DNA of 64,000 nucleotides from Streptomyces atratus (GCF_900119365.1 NZ_FPJO01000018.1:1-64000); one strand, 5' to 3'; counted from the first letter of the stretch, positions 1-8,213 are shown. Notes: generated by a model from the letters alone, not told the origin. Numbers and translations: made by a program.

Positions 1-40
1 ATACCGGTGACTTTGTTGGTGGTGGGTCGTTGGGTGTGGT

Positions 41-358
41 GTGCCAAGGCCTGGACAGGTGAAGTCGTCGGGTGAGCGGTTGTCGGACCGGATCGCTCTG
101 GGTGTGCTGACGCGGGTGTTTCCGCCTGAGTTGGTGGATGAGGTGGTTGTTGGGTGTGGGCGTCTGGAACAGCGGTCGCGGCTGTTGCCGGCCCGGGTGG
201 TGGTCTATTTCGTGCTCGCGATGTGTCTGTTCTCCGGGCAGGGCTATGAGGAGGTGGCCCGGCTGCTGACGCAGGGGCTGGAGCGGGTGCGGCGGTGGGA
301 GAAGCCGTGGCGGGTGCCGACGACAGCGGCGATCGGCCGGGCCCGCCGACGGTTGGGG
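41..358 (+). pseudogene. IS4-family transposase, N-terminal fragment
   Basis: The GTG at 41 opens a frame that matches the N-terminal domain of actinobacterial IS4 transposases: a leader with GERLSDRIALGVLTRVFP, then VYFVLAMCLFSGQGYEEVARLL, then PTTAAIGRARRRLG. About 105 residues are recognisable. After about base 358 the reading frame continues but the protein no longer resembles the family, so the whole catalytic DDE core is missing. The element is a dead remnant truncated on its 3' side, and its left end may lie outside the window. Confidence 0.75.
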
Positions 359-593
359 GATCACCGGGACCCGGTTCCCGCCGGCTCGGCGCCATCAGCA
401 TCATCGCGCGCCGGAACCGCACCGAACTGGTGCTGCCCCGGCGCACGATCTGCTGCCGCTTCTGCCCCTCCTGGTCGGTTATCTGCGCACACGGACAGGC
501 TCGGCCATCGCGCCTCCAACGGTCGGATCGGACGTCACCGCGCACATCCAACCGCCGCGACCACGAGCCGGGCGAACCTTCCTGGTCCGAGGG
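359..593. other. No recognisable gene
   Basis: High-GC sequence between the IS4 break and the next gene. Frames are open on both strands, but their translations are arginine-rich or proline-rich and match no family I know. I treat it as debris. Confidence 0.4.
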
Positions 594-908
594 CTACTTC
601 TCGCGCAGAGTCTCGACTTCGGCGGCCAGCACAGTCATGTCGCGGACGCGCGTGTAGTACCTGGTCGCGTACTCGTCGTCGATCGCCGGGAGAACCTTCT
701 CGAACACCGCCGTCAGCCGGATCAAGCCTTCACCGCGCTGTTCGTCGAGCGGGCCTTCGAGAACGCCCAGGGCGTAGCCGTAGACGTCCGCATCAAGCAT
801 CACCATGTCCTGGTCCTGAATGTCCAGGCCGCGGAAACCTGGCGGGAACGGCATGGCCATGTGCTCGGCCATCACCTGCGAGAGCGCTTCGAGCTTCTCT
901 TCGAACAT
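594..908 (-). CDS. Hypothetical protein, 104 aa
   Basis: A 104-residue acidic protein starting at the ATG at 908 with MFEEKLEALS and ending AAEVETLREK. The start is chosen because the natural-looking protein sequence begins exactly there and AGGATC lies just upstream, while the longer frame upstream is serine/proline-rich shadow sequence. There is no signal peptide or membrane segment. The second half (EKVLPAIDDEYATRYYTRVRDM) is predicted helical. It resembles small Streptomyces proteins of unknown role that often sit near immunity genes, but I cannot name a family. It lies just downstream of the secreted protein gene on the same strand, with a gap of about 50 nt, so the two could be co-transcribed. 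Confidence 0.6.
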   Translation of the reverse strand: MFEEKLEALSQVMAEHMAMPFPPGFRGLDIQDQDMVMLDADVYGYALGVLEGPLDEQRGEGLIRLTAVFEKVLPAIDDEYATRYYTRVRDMTVLAAEVETLREK

Positions 909-957
909 GCACGAGATCCTGCCGTATCCCACCCGGCGAACCAATGCGGTCACGGCA

Positions 958-1791
958 CTAGCCAAGCCTTCGCAGCACCTCGGCAATGGTGGCCCGGTAC
1001 GTCCGCAGCGCCTGCAGTCCGGCGGCGTAGTGGTCGCGGTGCCGTGTGATGTCCACGGCCTGCTTCCGCGCCCGTGCAGCGTGCCAGAGCTCGGCCGTAT
1101 GGTGGCGGCGCTTGCAGGTGACGTCCGCGACGGCGGTGGCACGCTCCCGCTGTGTATGCCGGGTGTTGCCGTCACTGCCCCGCTGCCAGACGGTGTCTGT
1201 GTACGCCGCGACGGGGTCGGGATAGCGCCTGAATCCTTGTTCTGCCACACAGCGGGACCACACGTCCCAAGCCGCGCGGAGGCGCGGGTCGCGCTTGACC
1301 GCCTTGTCGATCCCGATCGCCCGTGTGCTTGCGTAGAGCCAGTCCCGCTTGAGATTGATGCCGCGCATCAGCCGCCGACTCGCCTCGGCGTTGCAGGCGG
1401 GGAAGTCCGCATACTCGGCATTGGTCATCCGGCGGCCCGTCGGCCGGAGAGCCCGGGACTTTGCTGGGTCCCAGCCGTAGCCCCAGCGGCGGGCGGTGGC
1501 GAGATCCAGGGCGCCGTAGTCGGTGCTGACCGCGGTGGCGACGACGGGGTCGCTGGGGTAACGGGGGTCGAGCGGGAAGTCCGAGTGACCGCGCTCCGCC
1601 ATGCACTGCCGGACCAGCAACGCCGAGGCCCGCTGCGATCGCTGGTAGTCCTGCGGCGTGTAGTCGTAGCGGTCGGCCGGCAGGGGGCCGAGGTCCGGCG
1701 CCGTACGGATGGCCTCCGGGCGTCCTGGACCGGAGATACATATCGCTGCCAGCACCGCCACGACACCCAGTCGCCACCCCCGCTTCGTCAT
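958..1791 (-). CDS. Secreted hypothetical protein, 277 aa
   Basis: The ATG at 1791 begins MTKRGWRLGVVAVLAAICIS, a basic n-region plus hydrophobic core, so export is likely. The residue before the cysteine is isoleucine, which argues against a lipobox. The mature part carries four spaced cysteines in contexts VRQCMAERG, FPACNAEASR, WSRCVAEQGF and DVTCKRR, a pattern seen in secreted Streptomyces proteins of unknown function. The C-terminal part is helical and basic. The frame is open further upstream into a truncated IS110 transposase (1870-2667). That in-frame join is a product of the IS deletion and not the native start. The native promoter region is reduced to about 80 nt, so expression may now depend on sequence inside the IS remnant. 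Confidence 0.7.
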   Translation of the reverse strand: MTKRGWRLGVVAVLAAICISGPGRPEAIRTAPDLGPLPADRYDYTPQDYQRSQRASALLVRQCMAERGHSDFPLDPRYPSDPVVATAVSTDYGALDLATARRWGYGWDPAKSRALRPTGRRMTNAEYADFPACNAEASRRLMRGINLKRDWLYASTRAIGIDKAVKRDPRLRAAWDVWSRCVAEQGFRRYPDPVAAYTDTVWQRGSDGNTRHTQRERATAVADVTCKRRHHTAELWHAARARKQAVDITRHRDHYAAGLQALRTYRATIAEVLRRLG

Positions 1792-1869
1792 GCGAAGGGA
1801 TGCTAGCGAACAGCGTGCAGTGGTCGGCGGTGGCCCCCCGGCAATCCACGCCCGCCAGGAATTCAACGC

Positions 1870-2667
1870 GCTGGCGATCTCCACCGGGGCGGCACCGGCA
1901 TAGTTCGCGAATGCCGCCGAGGTGGAGAAGCGGTGAGCCCGTCCGGTGCGGCCGATCAGCCGAGCGGCCATGACCGGCCCGATGCCCGGGGTGTCCATCA
2001 GCGTGCTGCTCGATGCCTCTACCAGGCTCTGCATCCGGGCAGCGTTGTCCGTGAGCTGCTTGTCCAGTTTCCGGGTCTCGGCGACCAGGTCCCAGGCGAT
2101 GTCCTTCCGGACGGTCTCGATATCGCCGGCGGGGCGGACGGATCGCAGCAGTTTGGCGGCCAGGTCCGCGGACAGCTGGGTCGGGGCGCCGCCGGGCAGC
2201 AGGTCACGCAGCAGCGCGTGGAGCTGGTTGACCGTGCGCACCCGGGCCTGGGCCAGGTTCACACGCCGTTCGTCCAGGAGGGCCAGCGCCGTGGTGTGAT
2301 CCTCGGGCGCGAGATCCCGCCCTTCTCCCTGCAGATTAGCAACGGTGGCTGCGGCCGCTGCGTCTATCTGGTCGTTCTTACGCCGTCCACCGCGGGAAAG
2401 TTCGCGCACCCGGCTGGTCGCCGCGGCAGGCACGTCGACGACGCTCTCACCGCGGGCGATGAGCCACTGGGCGAGATGCCGGCCCGGGCCGTTGGCGTTC
2501 TCCACAGCCCACTTCCGCTGTGGCCACCGCTTGGCCCAGGCCAGCAGCCGCCGATAGTCCGCCAGACTGGCCTCGATCCGCATCGACCCGACCTGCTGGT
2601 TCGAGACCGGCTCGACGGCGGTGGCGGTGTGGGTGGACTTGTGTGGGTCGACACCGAGCAGTATCAC
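1870..2667 (-). pseudogene. IS110-family transposase, 3'-truncated
   Basis: Translation from the GTG at 2667 (V-ILLGVDPHKSTHT) gives the DEDD RuvC-like domain of IS110 transposases: Asp in GVDPHK, Glu in AVENANG and the Asp pair in RKNDQIDAAA. It is followed by the helical linker and the C-terminal domain with DTPGIGPVMAARLIGR. Homology stops right after GAAPVEIAS at about 1870, where the family would continue for roughly 80 more residues. The copy therefore lacks its C-terminus and right end. It is fused in frame to the leader of the secreted protein gene downstream. The first 76 or so codons are nearly identical to the second copy at 19603-19829 on the opposite strand. Confidence 0.85.
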
Positions 2668-2905
2668 GGGACCTGATTCCTCACAGTCGGACGACGGGGA
2701 CAGCCACGGTCGACACGCCGACTTCCGGAACCAACCTGGCCGGGACACGCCTCTGTTGAGTCAGACCGCGGACGGACACCGGACCGGCGACATACCCCGG
2801 GAGAGCCAGCCCCGAATCACGAGTCACCCGGACCGGCGTCCTACGGCACGCCACGAGCGGCCAACCCGACCGCGTCCCGCTTTCCCCATATAAGTCGGCG
2901 GTTCA
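2668..2905 (-). ncRNA. IS110 left non-coding end (candidate bridge RNA region)
   Basis: About 240 nt between the transposase start and the point where homology to the second IS110 copy ends (TGAACCGCC, complement of 2897-2905). IS110-family elements are known to encode a guide (bridge) RNA in this left-end segment, so one is expected here. That assignment comes from the family and not from a fold I computed. Compared with the other copy (18365-18379 plus 19363-19602), this one lacks 14 nt near 2816 and has a few substitutions. It carries the unoccupied version of the IS5 insertion site (GCCGACTTATATGGGG on the minus strand). Confidence 0.35.
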
Positions 2906-2949
2906 CTACACCCAGGCAGCCCGGTTGACACCCGAACCGACGGCCAAGT

Positions 2950-3320
2950 ACCAGCGGGGCGACCGGCGAGCGGGTCGGGCAGTCGTTCACCCTGCAGGAG
3001 CTCCTCGGCGAGTGCGCCACATTTCCCCCGCGGTAGTCGACTGGGGATGGGACCCTGAATACGAGAACCAAGGCCCGGACGTCTTCCAGTCCAAGTTCCT
3101 CGGGGCAGCTATCCCCTTCGGGACAGTCCTGGAAAACGCCGGCGAGCTGTCCCGGGAAGGACGCGGCACCTCACTGCGCCTTGAGGCGCTATCTCTCCTG
3201 GAGACCGCGGTGGCCAACAGCAACCCGCGCCGGTTCGTAGTCGGTCGCGGCGAGCAGCAGGCCCTGGCAGGCAACCAGGTTGGCGCTGGCAGCCAGCGGA
3301 CGACACCGTCACGGGTTCAC
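2950..3320 (+). pseudogene. Hypothetical gene remnant, frameshifted
   Basis: A natural-looking protein sequence appears in two frames. GQSFTLQELLGECATFPP (about 2975-3035) is followed in the next frame by VVDWGWDPEYENQGPDVFQS and later LRLEALSLLETAVANSN. A one-base change near 3036 would join them. I do not recognise the family. There is no good start codon with a ribosome binding site, and the sequence ends where the convergent gene begins. It is probably a decayed gene fragment. Confidence 0.3.
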
Positions 3321-3359
3321 TCGGACGGGTGTTGTACCTCGCGCCTCGGCCTGCCCCGG

Positions 3360-4901
3360 CTAGGTGAGGGGGCAGGTGAGCGGGAGGACCCGCTCGGCCA
3401 GCCGGCCGGTGAGACGGGTGGGTGTGAGGGCGGGTTCGGTGAGCCAGTCCGCTGCGGCCAGCTGGTCGGCCAGAGGAGCCAGTTCGCCGGGGCCGACGGC
3501 GCACCAGGAGGCGAGGTGGTCCAGGTCGATGCCCTGGCCGCCGGGGCCCAACCGTCCGTCAGGGAAGCTGTGGGTGGCCAGGACCAGGGCGAGCAGCCGG
3601 GGGCCGGCGCCTGCTTTGGTCTTGCGGAGTTTCTTGTCCGAGACGACTTTCTGGGCCCATCCGGAGAGCTTGGGCCGCAGTTTCTTGCCGAACGTGAACG
3701 GTCCCGAACCGCCATCGTCGGGAACCAGGGAGGGGACGGTGATAGGGGTGGGGTTCTCGGGCCGGGAAGCGAGCAGGTCACTAGGGGTATTGGGCAGGCG
3801 CAGCCAGCCGCAGTCGGCCAGCTGCGTGACAAGGTCCTCCGGATCGCTCAGGCCCAGCCCGGTGAGGTCCTGGCCGACGAGGTTGCCCGTGCCGGTGTGC
3901 GCGGTGCGCAGAGTCAGCATCACCACCAGCAGGCGCGCCTCCGGCCCGGGCAGCGGGACGGTGTCGGTGACGTGGGCCAGGACGGACCGGGCGTGGCCCC
4001 ACTGGGCGGGGCCGGCCAGCAGGCGGGCCACGGCTGCGGTGTTGCTGTCTGGGTCGGTGCTGCTCGTGGCCAGGCCGGTGCGCTGCTGGTGCTGGAGACG
4101 GGCGGCGGTGGCGGCCTGCTCGGCACGCTGGGCGTCCAGTTTCAGGCGGGTGTCGCCGGTGGCCTCGGCCCAGGCTGCGAAGGCGCTCGCCTTGCGGGTG
4201 TGGAGGTCGGCCAGAAGCGCCAGGTCGGGTTGGTCGCGCTGTTGGTAGGTGCGGAAGAGGTCACCGAGTTCGATGAGTTCGTCCCGCAGGGCGATGGGGC
4301 GCAGATTGCGCGGGATGACGCGCTGGGCGATCTTCACCTGCGGTGGGCGGCGCCGCACGGGTGCGGAGCGGGGAGTCGGCCCCCCCGTCCCGGCTGCGAC
4401 CTGGTGGTCGGAGAACTGCGGCGTGCCCGCGCCCGGGGCTGCGGGGGCCGGGCGCTCGGAGAGCTGGGGCCCGGGGGCCTGGGAGGTGGCTGCGGTCTTC
4501 GCTCCGGGTGTGGCGGCCGCACACCGAGAGCAGCACTCCATGGCCTGCCACCAGCGTCCTCCCCGGTCGGTGATCACGGCCAGGACGATCGGCCCGCCGC
4601 ACCGCCAGGGTTCGGCACGCGCATGCCGGCCGGTGTCGGGCAGATGAGTGTGGCAGCCCTCGGCCCTGCACGCGCAGTACGTCCCGGCCCTGGGGGCGGG
4701 GGCGGCGCGCAGGTGGGCCTTGAGGTGGGCGACCGCGGCAGCACGGCCGGTGGTCGCGGACGGCAGACGCTGCTCGGCACATGCGGGGCGGCTGCATGAG
4801 ATGCGCACCGCCGCACTGTCCCGGCCGGCGGCGTCCAGCCGCACTGTCCACCGGCGTCCTGGCACCCGCTCGTCCAGCTCGCTCCCCGCACCCTGTGTCA
4901 T
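3360..4901 (-). CDS. Cysteine-rich hypothetical protein, 513 aa
   Basis: An intact 513-aa frame starting with the ATG at 4901. Residues 30-130 contain spaced cysteines (SCSRPACAEQ, YCACRAEGCHTH, ECCSRC) that look like zinc-binding knuckles. A proline/alanine-rich linker follows. The region from about 200 to 290 is helical (LRDELIELGDLFRTYQQR, then HTRKASAFAAWAEATGDTR). The C-terminal third (LTGLGLSDPEDLVTQLADCG, then PKLSGWAQKVVSDKKLRKTK) is consistent with winged-helix folds. Together these suggest a nucleic-acid-binding protein of mobile or plasmid origin, but this is inference from layout. I do not recognise a named family. No partner gene is adjacent on the same strand. Confidence 0.6.
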   Translation of the reverse strand: MTQGAGSELDERVPGRRWTVRLDAAGRDSAAVRISCSRPACAEQRLPSATTGRAAAVAHLKAHLRAAPAPRAGTYCACRAEGCHTHLPDTGRHARAEPWRCGGPIVLAVITDRGGRWWQAMECCSRCAAATPGAKTAATSQAPGPQLSERPAPAAPGAGTPQFSDHQVAAGTGGPTPRSAPVRRRPPQVKIAQRVIPRNLRPIALRDELIELGDLFRTYQQRDQPDLALLADLHTRKASAFAAWAEATGDTRLKLDAQRAEQAATAARLQHQQRTGLATSSTDPDSNTAAVARLLAGPAQWGHARSVLAHVTDTVPLPGPEARLLVVMLTLRTAHTGTGNLVGQDLTGLGLSDPEDLVTQLADCGWLRLPNTPSDLLASRPENPTPITVPSLVPDDGGSGPFTFGKKLRPKLSGWAQKVVSDKKLRKTKAGAGPRLLALVLATHSFPDGRLGPGGQGIDLDHLASWCAVGPGELAPLADQLAAADWLTEPALTPTRLTGRLAERVLPLTCPLT

Positions 4902-5187
4902 CCCGCTCTTCCTTCCCGTTCCGTGTCCCTGACTGCCACCCGCTGCCTGCCATGGCCGACGGCGCGCGGCGGGCCTAGCGTATGCGGCTCACCGAGCCAG
5001 CAGGGGCGCCCGCGAAGCGCACGTCCGCGACTGATCCGCCGCGTGGTATTCGGCCAGGTCCGATGGCTTTGTGCCATTCGTCGGCAACCCGCCTCCAACA
5101 TCACTGAGGCCGGGCTACACAAGAAGGCGGGGTGGCACGTAGCGGCCTCATCTGTGTGTAGGCCGGTCGTACGGGAGGTCTGGGCGG
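4902..5187. other. Intergenic region upstream of the membrane nuclease pair
   Basis: About 285 nt between divergent genes. It must hold promoters for both directions. The only clear signal is the GGAGGT at 5174-5179 that serves the TTG start at 5188. Confidence 0.4.
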
Positions 5188-5397
5188 TTGCTGACTATCA
5201 ACGTAGCTTTGCTGCTTGCAGTCATCGTCTTCTTCCGGCTGCGCCGGCGTACGGAGGCCCGCAGCCGCTTCGACGAGAAGATGACCGTCGTCATCGTCCT
5301 GGCGCTCGGGATCCTCCTGGCGCCCACCCCGGTGGGCCAGGGCGTCCTGAGCTTCCTGGGGCAGCTCGCGAGCGGCGTGACACAGGCCAGCCGGTGA
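5188..5397 (+). CDS. Small membrane protein, 69 aa
   Basis: A 69-residue protein starting at a TTG (5188) with a strong GGAGGT eight bases upstream, which decides the start. It has two hydrophobic segments: residues 2-17 (LTINVALLLAVIVFFRL) and about 32-55 (VVIVLALGILLAPTP and on), separated by a basic loop RRRTEARSRF. Its stop codon overlaps the GTG start of the next gene (GTGA at 5394-5397), so the two are translationally coupled and probably work together at the membrane. I do not know the function. Small two-pass proteins of this type recur in Streptomyces mobile islands. Confidence 0.6.
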   Translation: MLTINVALLLAVIVFFRLRRRTEARSRFDEKMTVVIVLALGILLAPTPVGQGVLSFLGQLASGVTQASR

Positions 5398-6104
5398 GCC
5401 CCCGCAGGCGCCGGCCCGCGGCCACCAGGCGCACGGCGGCGCGGCGGCGTACCCGCAGGCGTGGCAGGCGGCAGCGTGCGAATGACCGGCTGGTCGTGCT
5501 CCTCGTGGCCGCGGTTCTGGCCGTCGCCCTGGTCAACTGGCTGCTGGTTCACTGGTGGGTCCTGGTCGCCATCGGTGTCCTTGCCGTGCTGGCCGGCGGC
5601 GTCTGGCTCCACCAGAAGCAGCAGCGAGCCCGGTGGGAAGCGGTCCGTACGCAGGGCCTGCGCTACAGGCTGACGCAGCTGGATGGCCTGCACCACGCCC
5701 GGTTCGAGGACGCGGTGCGGGAGCTGATGCAGCGTGACGGCTGCCAGGACGCGGTCCGCGTCGGAGGCGGCGGCGACCTGGGCGCCGACGTGAAGGCCAC
5801 CGACCCCTACGGACGGCGCTGGGTCATCCAGTGCAAACACCGCCGCAACGGCCTCGCCGGCTCCGCCGTGGGAAGCCCGGACCTTCAGGTCCTCAACGGC
5901 ACCGCCCGCCAGGTCCACGGCGCCGACGTCGCGGTGATCGTCACCAACGGCCGCGTCACGGCGCCGGCCGTGGCCTTCGCCGAGCAGCAGCGCCTCCATG
6001 TCGTCGACCGCCACACCCTCGGTGTGTGGGCGGCCGGCTCACGCCCCTTGTGGGAACTGCTCCGGGCCGTCCCACCGCCCCGCAAACCGACCTCGCTCTC
6101 CTGA
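5394..6104 (+). CDS. Membrane-anchored Mrr-type restriction endonuclease, 236 aa
   Basis: GTG start at 5394 in a GTGA overlap with the upstream gene. Residues 1-30 are arginine-rich and 32-70 form two transmembrane helices (LVVLLVAAVLAVALV, then WWVLVAIGVLAVLAGGVWL). From about residue 100 comes an Mrr_cat-like nuclease fold: helix FEDAVRELMQRDG, then GADV with the metal-binding Asp132, then WVIQCKH with the Q-x-K variant of the PD-(D/E)xK motif (Gln146, Lys148). VQVLNGTARQ-like and VIVTNGRVTAPA segments follow, as in Mrr proteins. The known role of the family is cleavage of modified or foreign DNA. The membrane anchor suggests action on DNA entering the cell, which is inference. No methylase is adjacent, consistent with type IV-like behaviour. 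Confidence 0.8.
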   Translation: MSPRRRRPAATRRTAARRRTRRRGRRQRANDRLVVLLVAAVLAVALVNWLLVHWWVLVAIGVLAVLAGGVWLHQKQQRARWEAVRTQGLRYRLTQLDGLHHARFEDAVRELMQRDGCQDAVRVGGGGDLGADVKATDPYGRRWVIQCKHRRNGLAGSAVGSPDLQVLNGTARQVHGADVAVIVTNGRVTAPAVAFAEQQRLHVVDRHTLGVWAAGSRPLWELLRAVPPPRKPTSLS

Positions 6105-6262
6105 AGCCGCGCGCGGCGCCCTCGTGCGCCCCGCCTTCCTGACCGTTCGAGAGCGAGACAGGCAAACGAACCAGCAAAAGGCCCCAATCATGCCAAGTGG
6201 GCTGCCTGCAGGCCTGGTGACGCGGCGTGATCGGCAGAAAGGCCGGGGCAAGAGGGGGCGGT

Positions 6263-6654
6263 GTGGCGAAGCCGAAGAAGAAGCGGGGTGTCGGATCCCA
6301 TTCGTGATGGACGCCCGCGAGGACAAGTACGACCGGTCCGCGATCGATGTCCAACCGCATCCCCCGTACGTGGAACCGCTCAAGTGCTGGGAGTGCGGAG
6401 TCGATGTCCACGTCCGGCATGGCAACGCCGATGACCTGGACTCCAAGTCGTCGCACTGCGTCAAGAACCCCGGCAAGGACCACGGCCCGCGCTGTCCGTA
6501 CGACCTGGAGCGCCGCGGCAAGGAGCTCGTGGACCCGAGCCAGAACGGTGGTCCGCAGGGACGGGCAAGGCGAGGCCAAGGAACCATGTTCCCTAATAAG
6601 ACCTACCGAGGCTCCAACCGGCAGACTCGGTGCCTGGTAGCCGCCGGCAGGTGA
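6263..6654 (+). pseudogene. Zinc-knuckle hypothetical protein, frameshifted and truncated
   Basis: A GTG at 6263 starts V-AKPKKKRGVGSHS and stops at a TGA (6305-6307) that overlaps the ATG at 6307, which continues MDAREDKYDRSAIDVQPHPP in another frame. Adding one base would give a continuous basic leader plus body, so a single-base deletion is the likely explanation, although coupled translation through TGATG is possible. The body holds a putative metal site, CWECGVDVHVRHGN followed by a later cysteine (HCVKNPG and RCPYD). After about 6550 the sequence stops looking like protein. Probably a truncated remnant of a Streptomyces hypothetical. Confidence 0.45.
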
Positions 6655-6843
6655 GCACTCTTTGTTCCCTGGACACCGAGTCCTGAGTCGGCCGGGGCGT
6701 CGGGCGACGTGCCAGGCCAGAGACCTGCCTGTGTCCGCGGGGGTCGTGTGCGGTCGAGTGCGTGTTGCCAATGAGCAGGTCCGGTGTCGGCGCCGCGTTC
6801 GCGACGATGACAGTGGCGTGTGTTGCATTCTAGCCCCGCCGAT
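6655..6843 (+). other. Intergenic region upstream of methyltransferase
   Basis: About 190 nt with no recognisable gene; presumably the promoter region of the methyltransferase. Confidence 0.3.
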
Positions 6844-7554
6844 ATGACGCAATTCACTGCAGAGGTCCTGGTGGCGGAAGGTGAGGGCGGAGGGCGTCCT
6901 CTGTGGCAGGGTCGGACCATGCTCTTTGATCACAACGACCACTATCACCGCCTGCTGTTGCGCCAGGTGCCACGAAATGGGGGTGCGGCACTGGATGTCG
7001 GTTGCGGGACCGGCCGGTTCGCGCGTCGACTCGCTCACCTGGGCATAGAGGTCGATGCGATCGATCCGTCGGAGGAAGCCATCGCGGAGGCCCGCGCGCT
7101 GTCCGGGCCGATAGCCGGTGACCGGAGCCCGCGCTTCCAGCACGCGGACGTCACCGAAGTCGAACTTCCGAAGGAGCACTACGACTTCATCTCGTGCCTC
7201 GCCAGCATCCATCACATGCCGTTCGACACCGTCACTGCATTGCGTGACGCGCTCGCGCCCGGCGGCGTCCTCGTGATCTTGGGCTGCTATCCGGAGAGGA
7301 CCCGGCTCGACTGGGCTTGGAGCCTGGCAGCCGTGCCCGCCAACGCCGTCGCCAGGCTGGCCGTAGCCGTGAGGGACAAGCTTCGCCCCGTCTCTACTGC
7401 GGCGACTGGTCGAGAACAGGTGCAGGCGCCAGTGAGACAGCCGGCCATGCCCCTGCTCCAGATCCGCCGGGAGGCCGCAGTGCTCCTGCCTGGATGCAGC
7501 ATCCGCAGGCTCCTCTTCTGGCGCTATCTGCTCGTCTTACGTAACAACGACTGA
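6844..7554 (+). CDS. Class I SAM-dependent methyltransferase, 236 aa
   Basis: A small-molecule-type Rossmann methyltransferase. Motif I is AALDVGCGTGRFARRLA, the acidic end of strand 2 is EVDAIDPSEEA, motif II/post-I is FQHADVTEVEL, and FISCLASIHHMPF followed by LAPGGVLVILGCYP is typical of the methyltransf_11/25 group. After the catalytic domain comes a helical tail (WSLAAVPANAVARLAVAVRD) ending in an arginine-rich segment. The start is uncertain: an ATG at 6844 (MTQFTAEVLV), a GTG at 6820 and an ATG at 6919 are all in frame. The substrate cannot be read from sequence. It stands alone, with a decayed transposon downstream. Confidence 0.75.
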   Translation: MTQFTAEVLVAEGEGGGRPLWQGRTMLFDHNDHYHRLLLRQVPRNGGAALDVGCGTGRFARRLAHLGIEVDAIDPSEEAIAEARALSGPIAGDRSPRFQHADVTEVELPKEHYDFISCLASIHHMPFDTVTALRDALAPGGVLVILGCYPERTRLDWAWSLAAVPANAVARLAVAVRDKLRPVSTAATGREQVQAPVRQPAMPLLQIRREAAVLLPGCSIRRLLFWRYLLVLRNND

Positions 7555-7638
7555 CAGGACCACGTGGACTCTCCCCTCTGCTTCGCCCGTATCAACTGCA
7601 GCTTCCGATCACGGTGGTTCGCAGTGCGGGAAAGTGGC

Positions 7639-8054
7639 TCACTCGGGTGTCCCGGCGGAGATCTCGCGGAGCCGGACGATCTGTTCATGTTGGGCGGCGA
7701 GCCGGGCCAGGGCCTGGCTGCGGAAGTCGGTGAGCTCGTCGATCATCTGCTCGGACTTGGCGAGCCGTTCCCGGAGATTGGTGTTCTCCGCCTTGAGCCG
7801 GGCGACCCCGGGCTTCGCGAGGATCGGGGATCTCGCCGGCCTCGCGCATGACGTTCAGGCGGCGTTCGAACTCGACGCGGGGGTGAGCGTAGGGGCGGGT
7901 GCCGTAGAACGCGGTGCGGACGACCGCGGCCTCGCTGGCAAGGGTCTTGATGTCGTGCCTTCCACCAGGCGGGACCTCGCCGCGCAGGAGCCGGTCCAAT
8001 GGCGGCCGGGACGCGGTTCTCGTTCTCGGCCCGCTGGGCTGCGGAAATCCTCAT
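7639..8054 (-). pseudogene. tnpC: Tn554-like tnpC (DUF6262-type), two frameshifts
   Basis: Starting at the ATG at 8054 the protein reads MRISAAQRAENENRV, then shifts frame near 8005 (one extra T in ATTGG) into MDRLLRGEVPPGG and AFYGTRPYAHPRVEFERRL. It shifts again near 7810 (one extra G) into ARLKAENTNLRERLAKSEQM and ARLAAQHEQIVRLREISA, ending at 7639. The assembled chain of about 137 aa matches the small helper protein that follows the two tyrosine recombinases in actinobacterial Tn554-like transposons. Its start overlaps the stop of the tnpB remnant (ATGA at 8051-8054), as in the intact modules. Two independent single-base insertions make it inactive. Confidence 0.7.
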
Positions 8055-8213
8055 GCGGACTCCTCGTCCATGGTGCTGGCGGCGTCGATCTCGGCGACGA
8101 CGCGGAGGGCCCGGTCGTAGTCGGCCTGGAGCCGAGTGCGTTCAGTCTTGCGTGTGGTGCCGAGCCGGCCGAGGAAGATCTCGGTGCGTTCGGCGTGCTC
8201 GGCCCAGACTGGA
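8051..8213 (-). pseudogene. tnpB: Tn554-like tnpB recombinase, C-terminal fragment
   Basis: The last 54 or so residues of a tyrosine-recombinase partner: WAEHAERTEIFLGRLGTTRK, then TERTRLQADYDRALRVVAEI and a stop at 8051. Its stop overlaps the start of tnpC in the usual ATGA arrangement. All catalytic residues (the RHRY set) lie upstream in the family and are missing here. The break at about 8213 marks where the transposon was cut by a deletion. Confidence 0.6.

Noticed and set aside
958..2748. 596-aa frame as one gene
   Set aside because: It joins an IS110 transposase to an unrelated secreted protein with its own signal peptide. Annotated as two features.
2925..4799. 624-aa plus-strand frame opposite the 513-aa gene
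   Set aside because: Its translation is glycine/alanine/arginine-rich and mirrors codon bias of the real minus-strand gene. A high-GC shadow, apart from the short remnant at 2950-3320.
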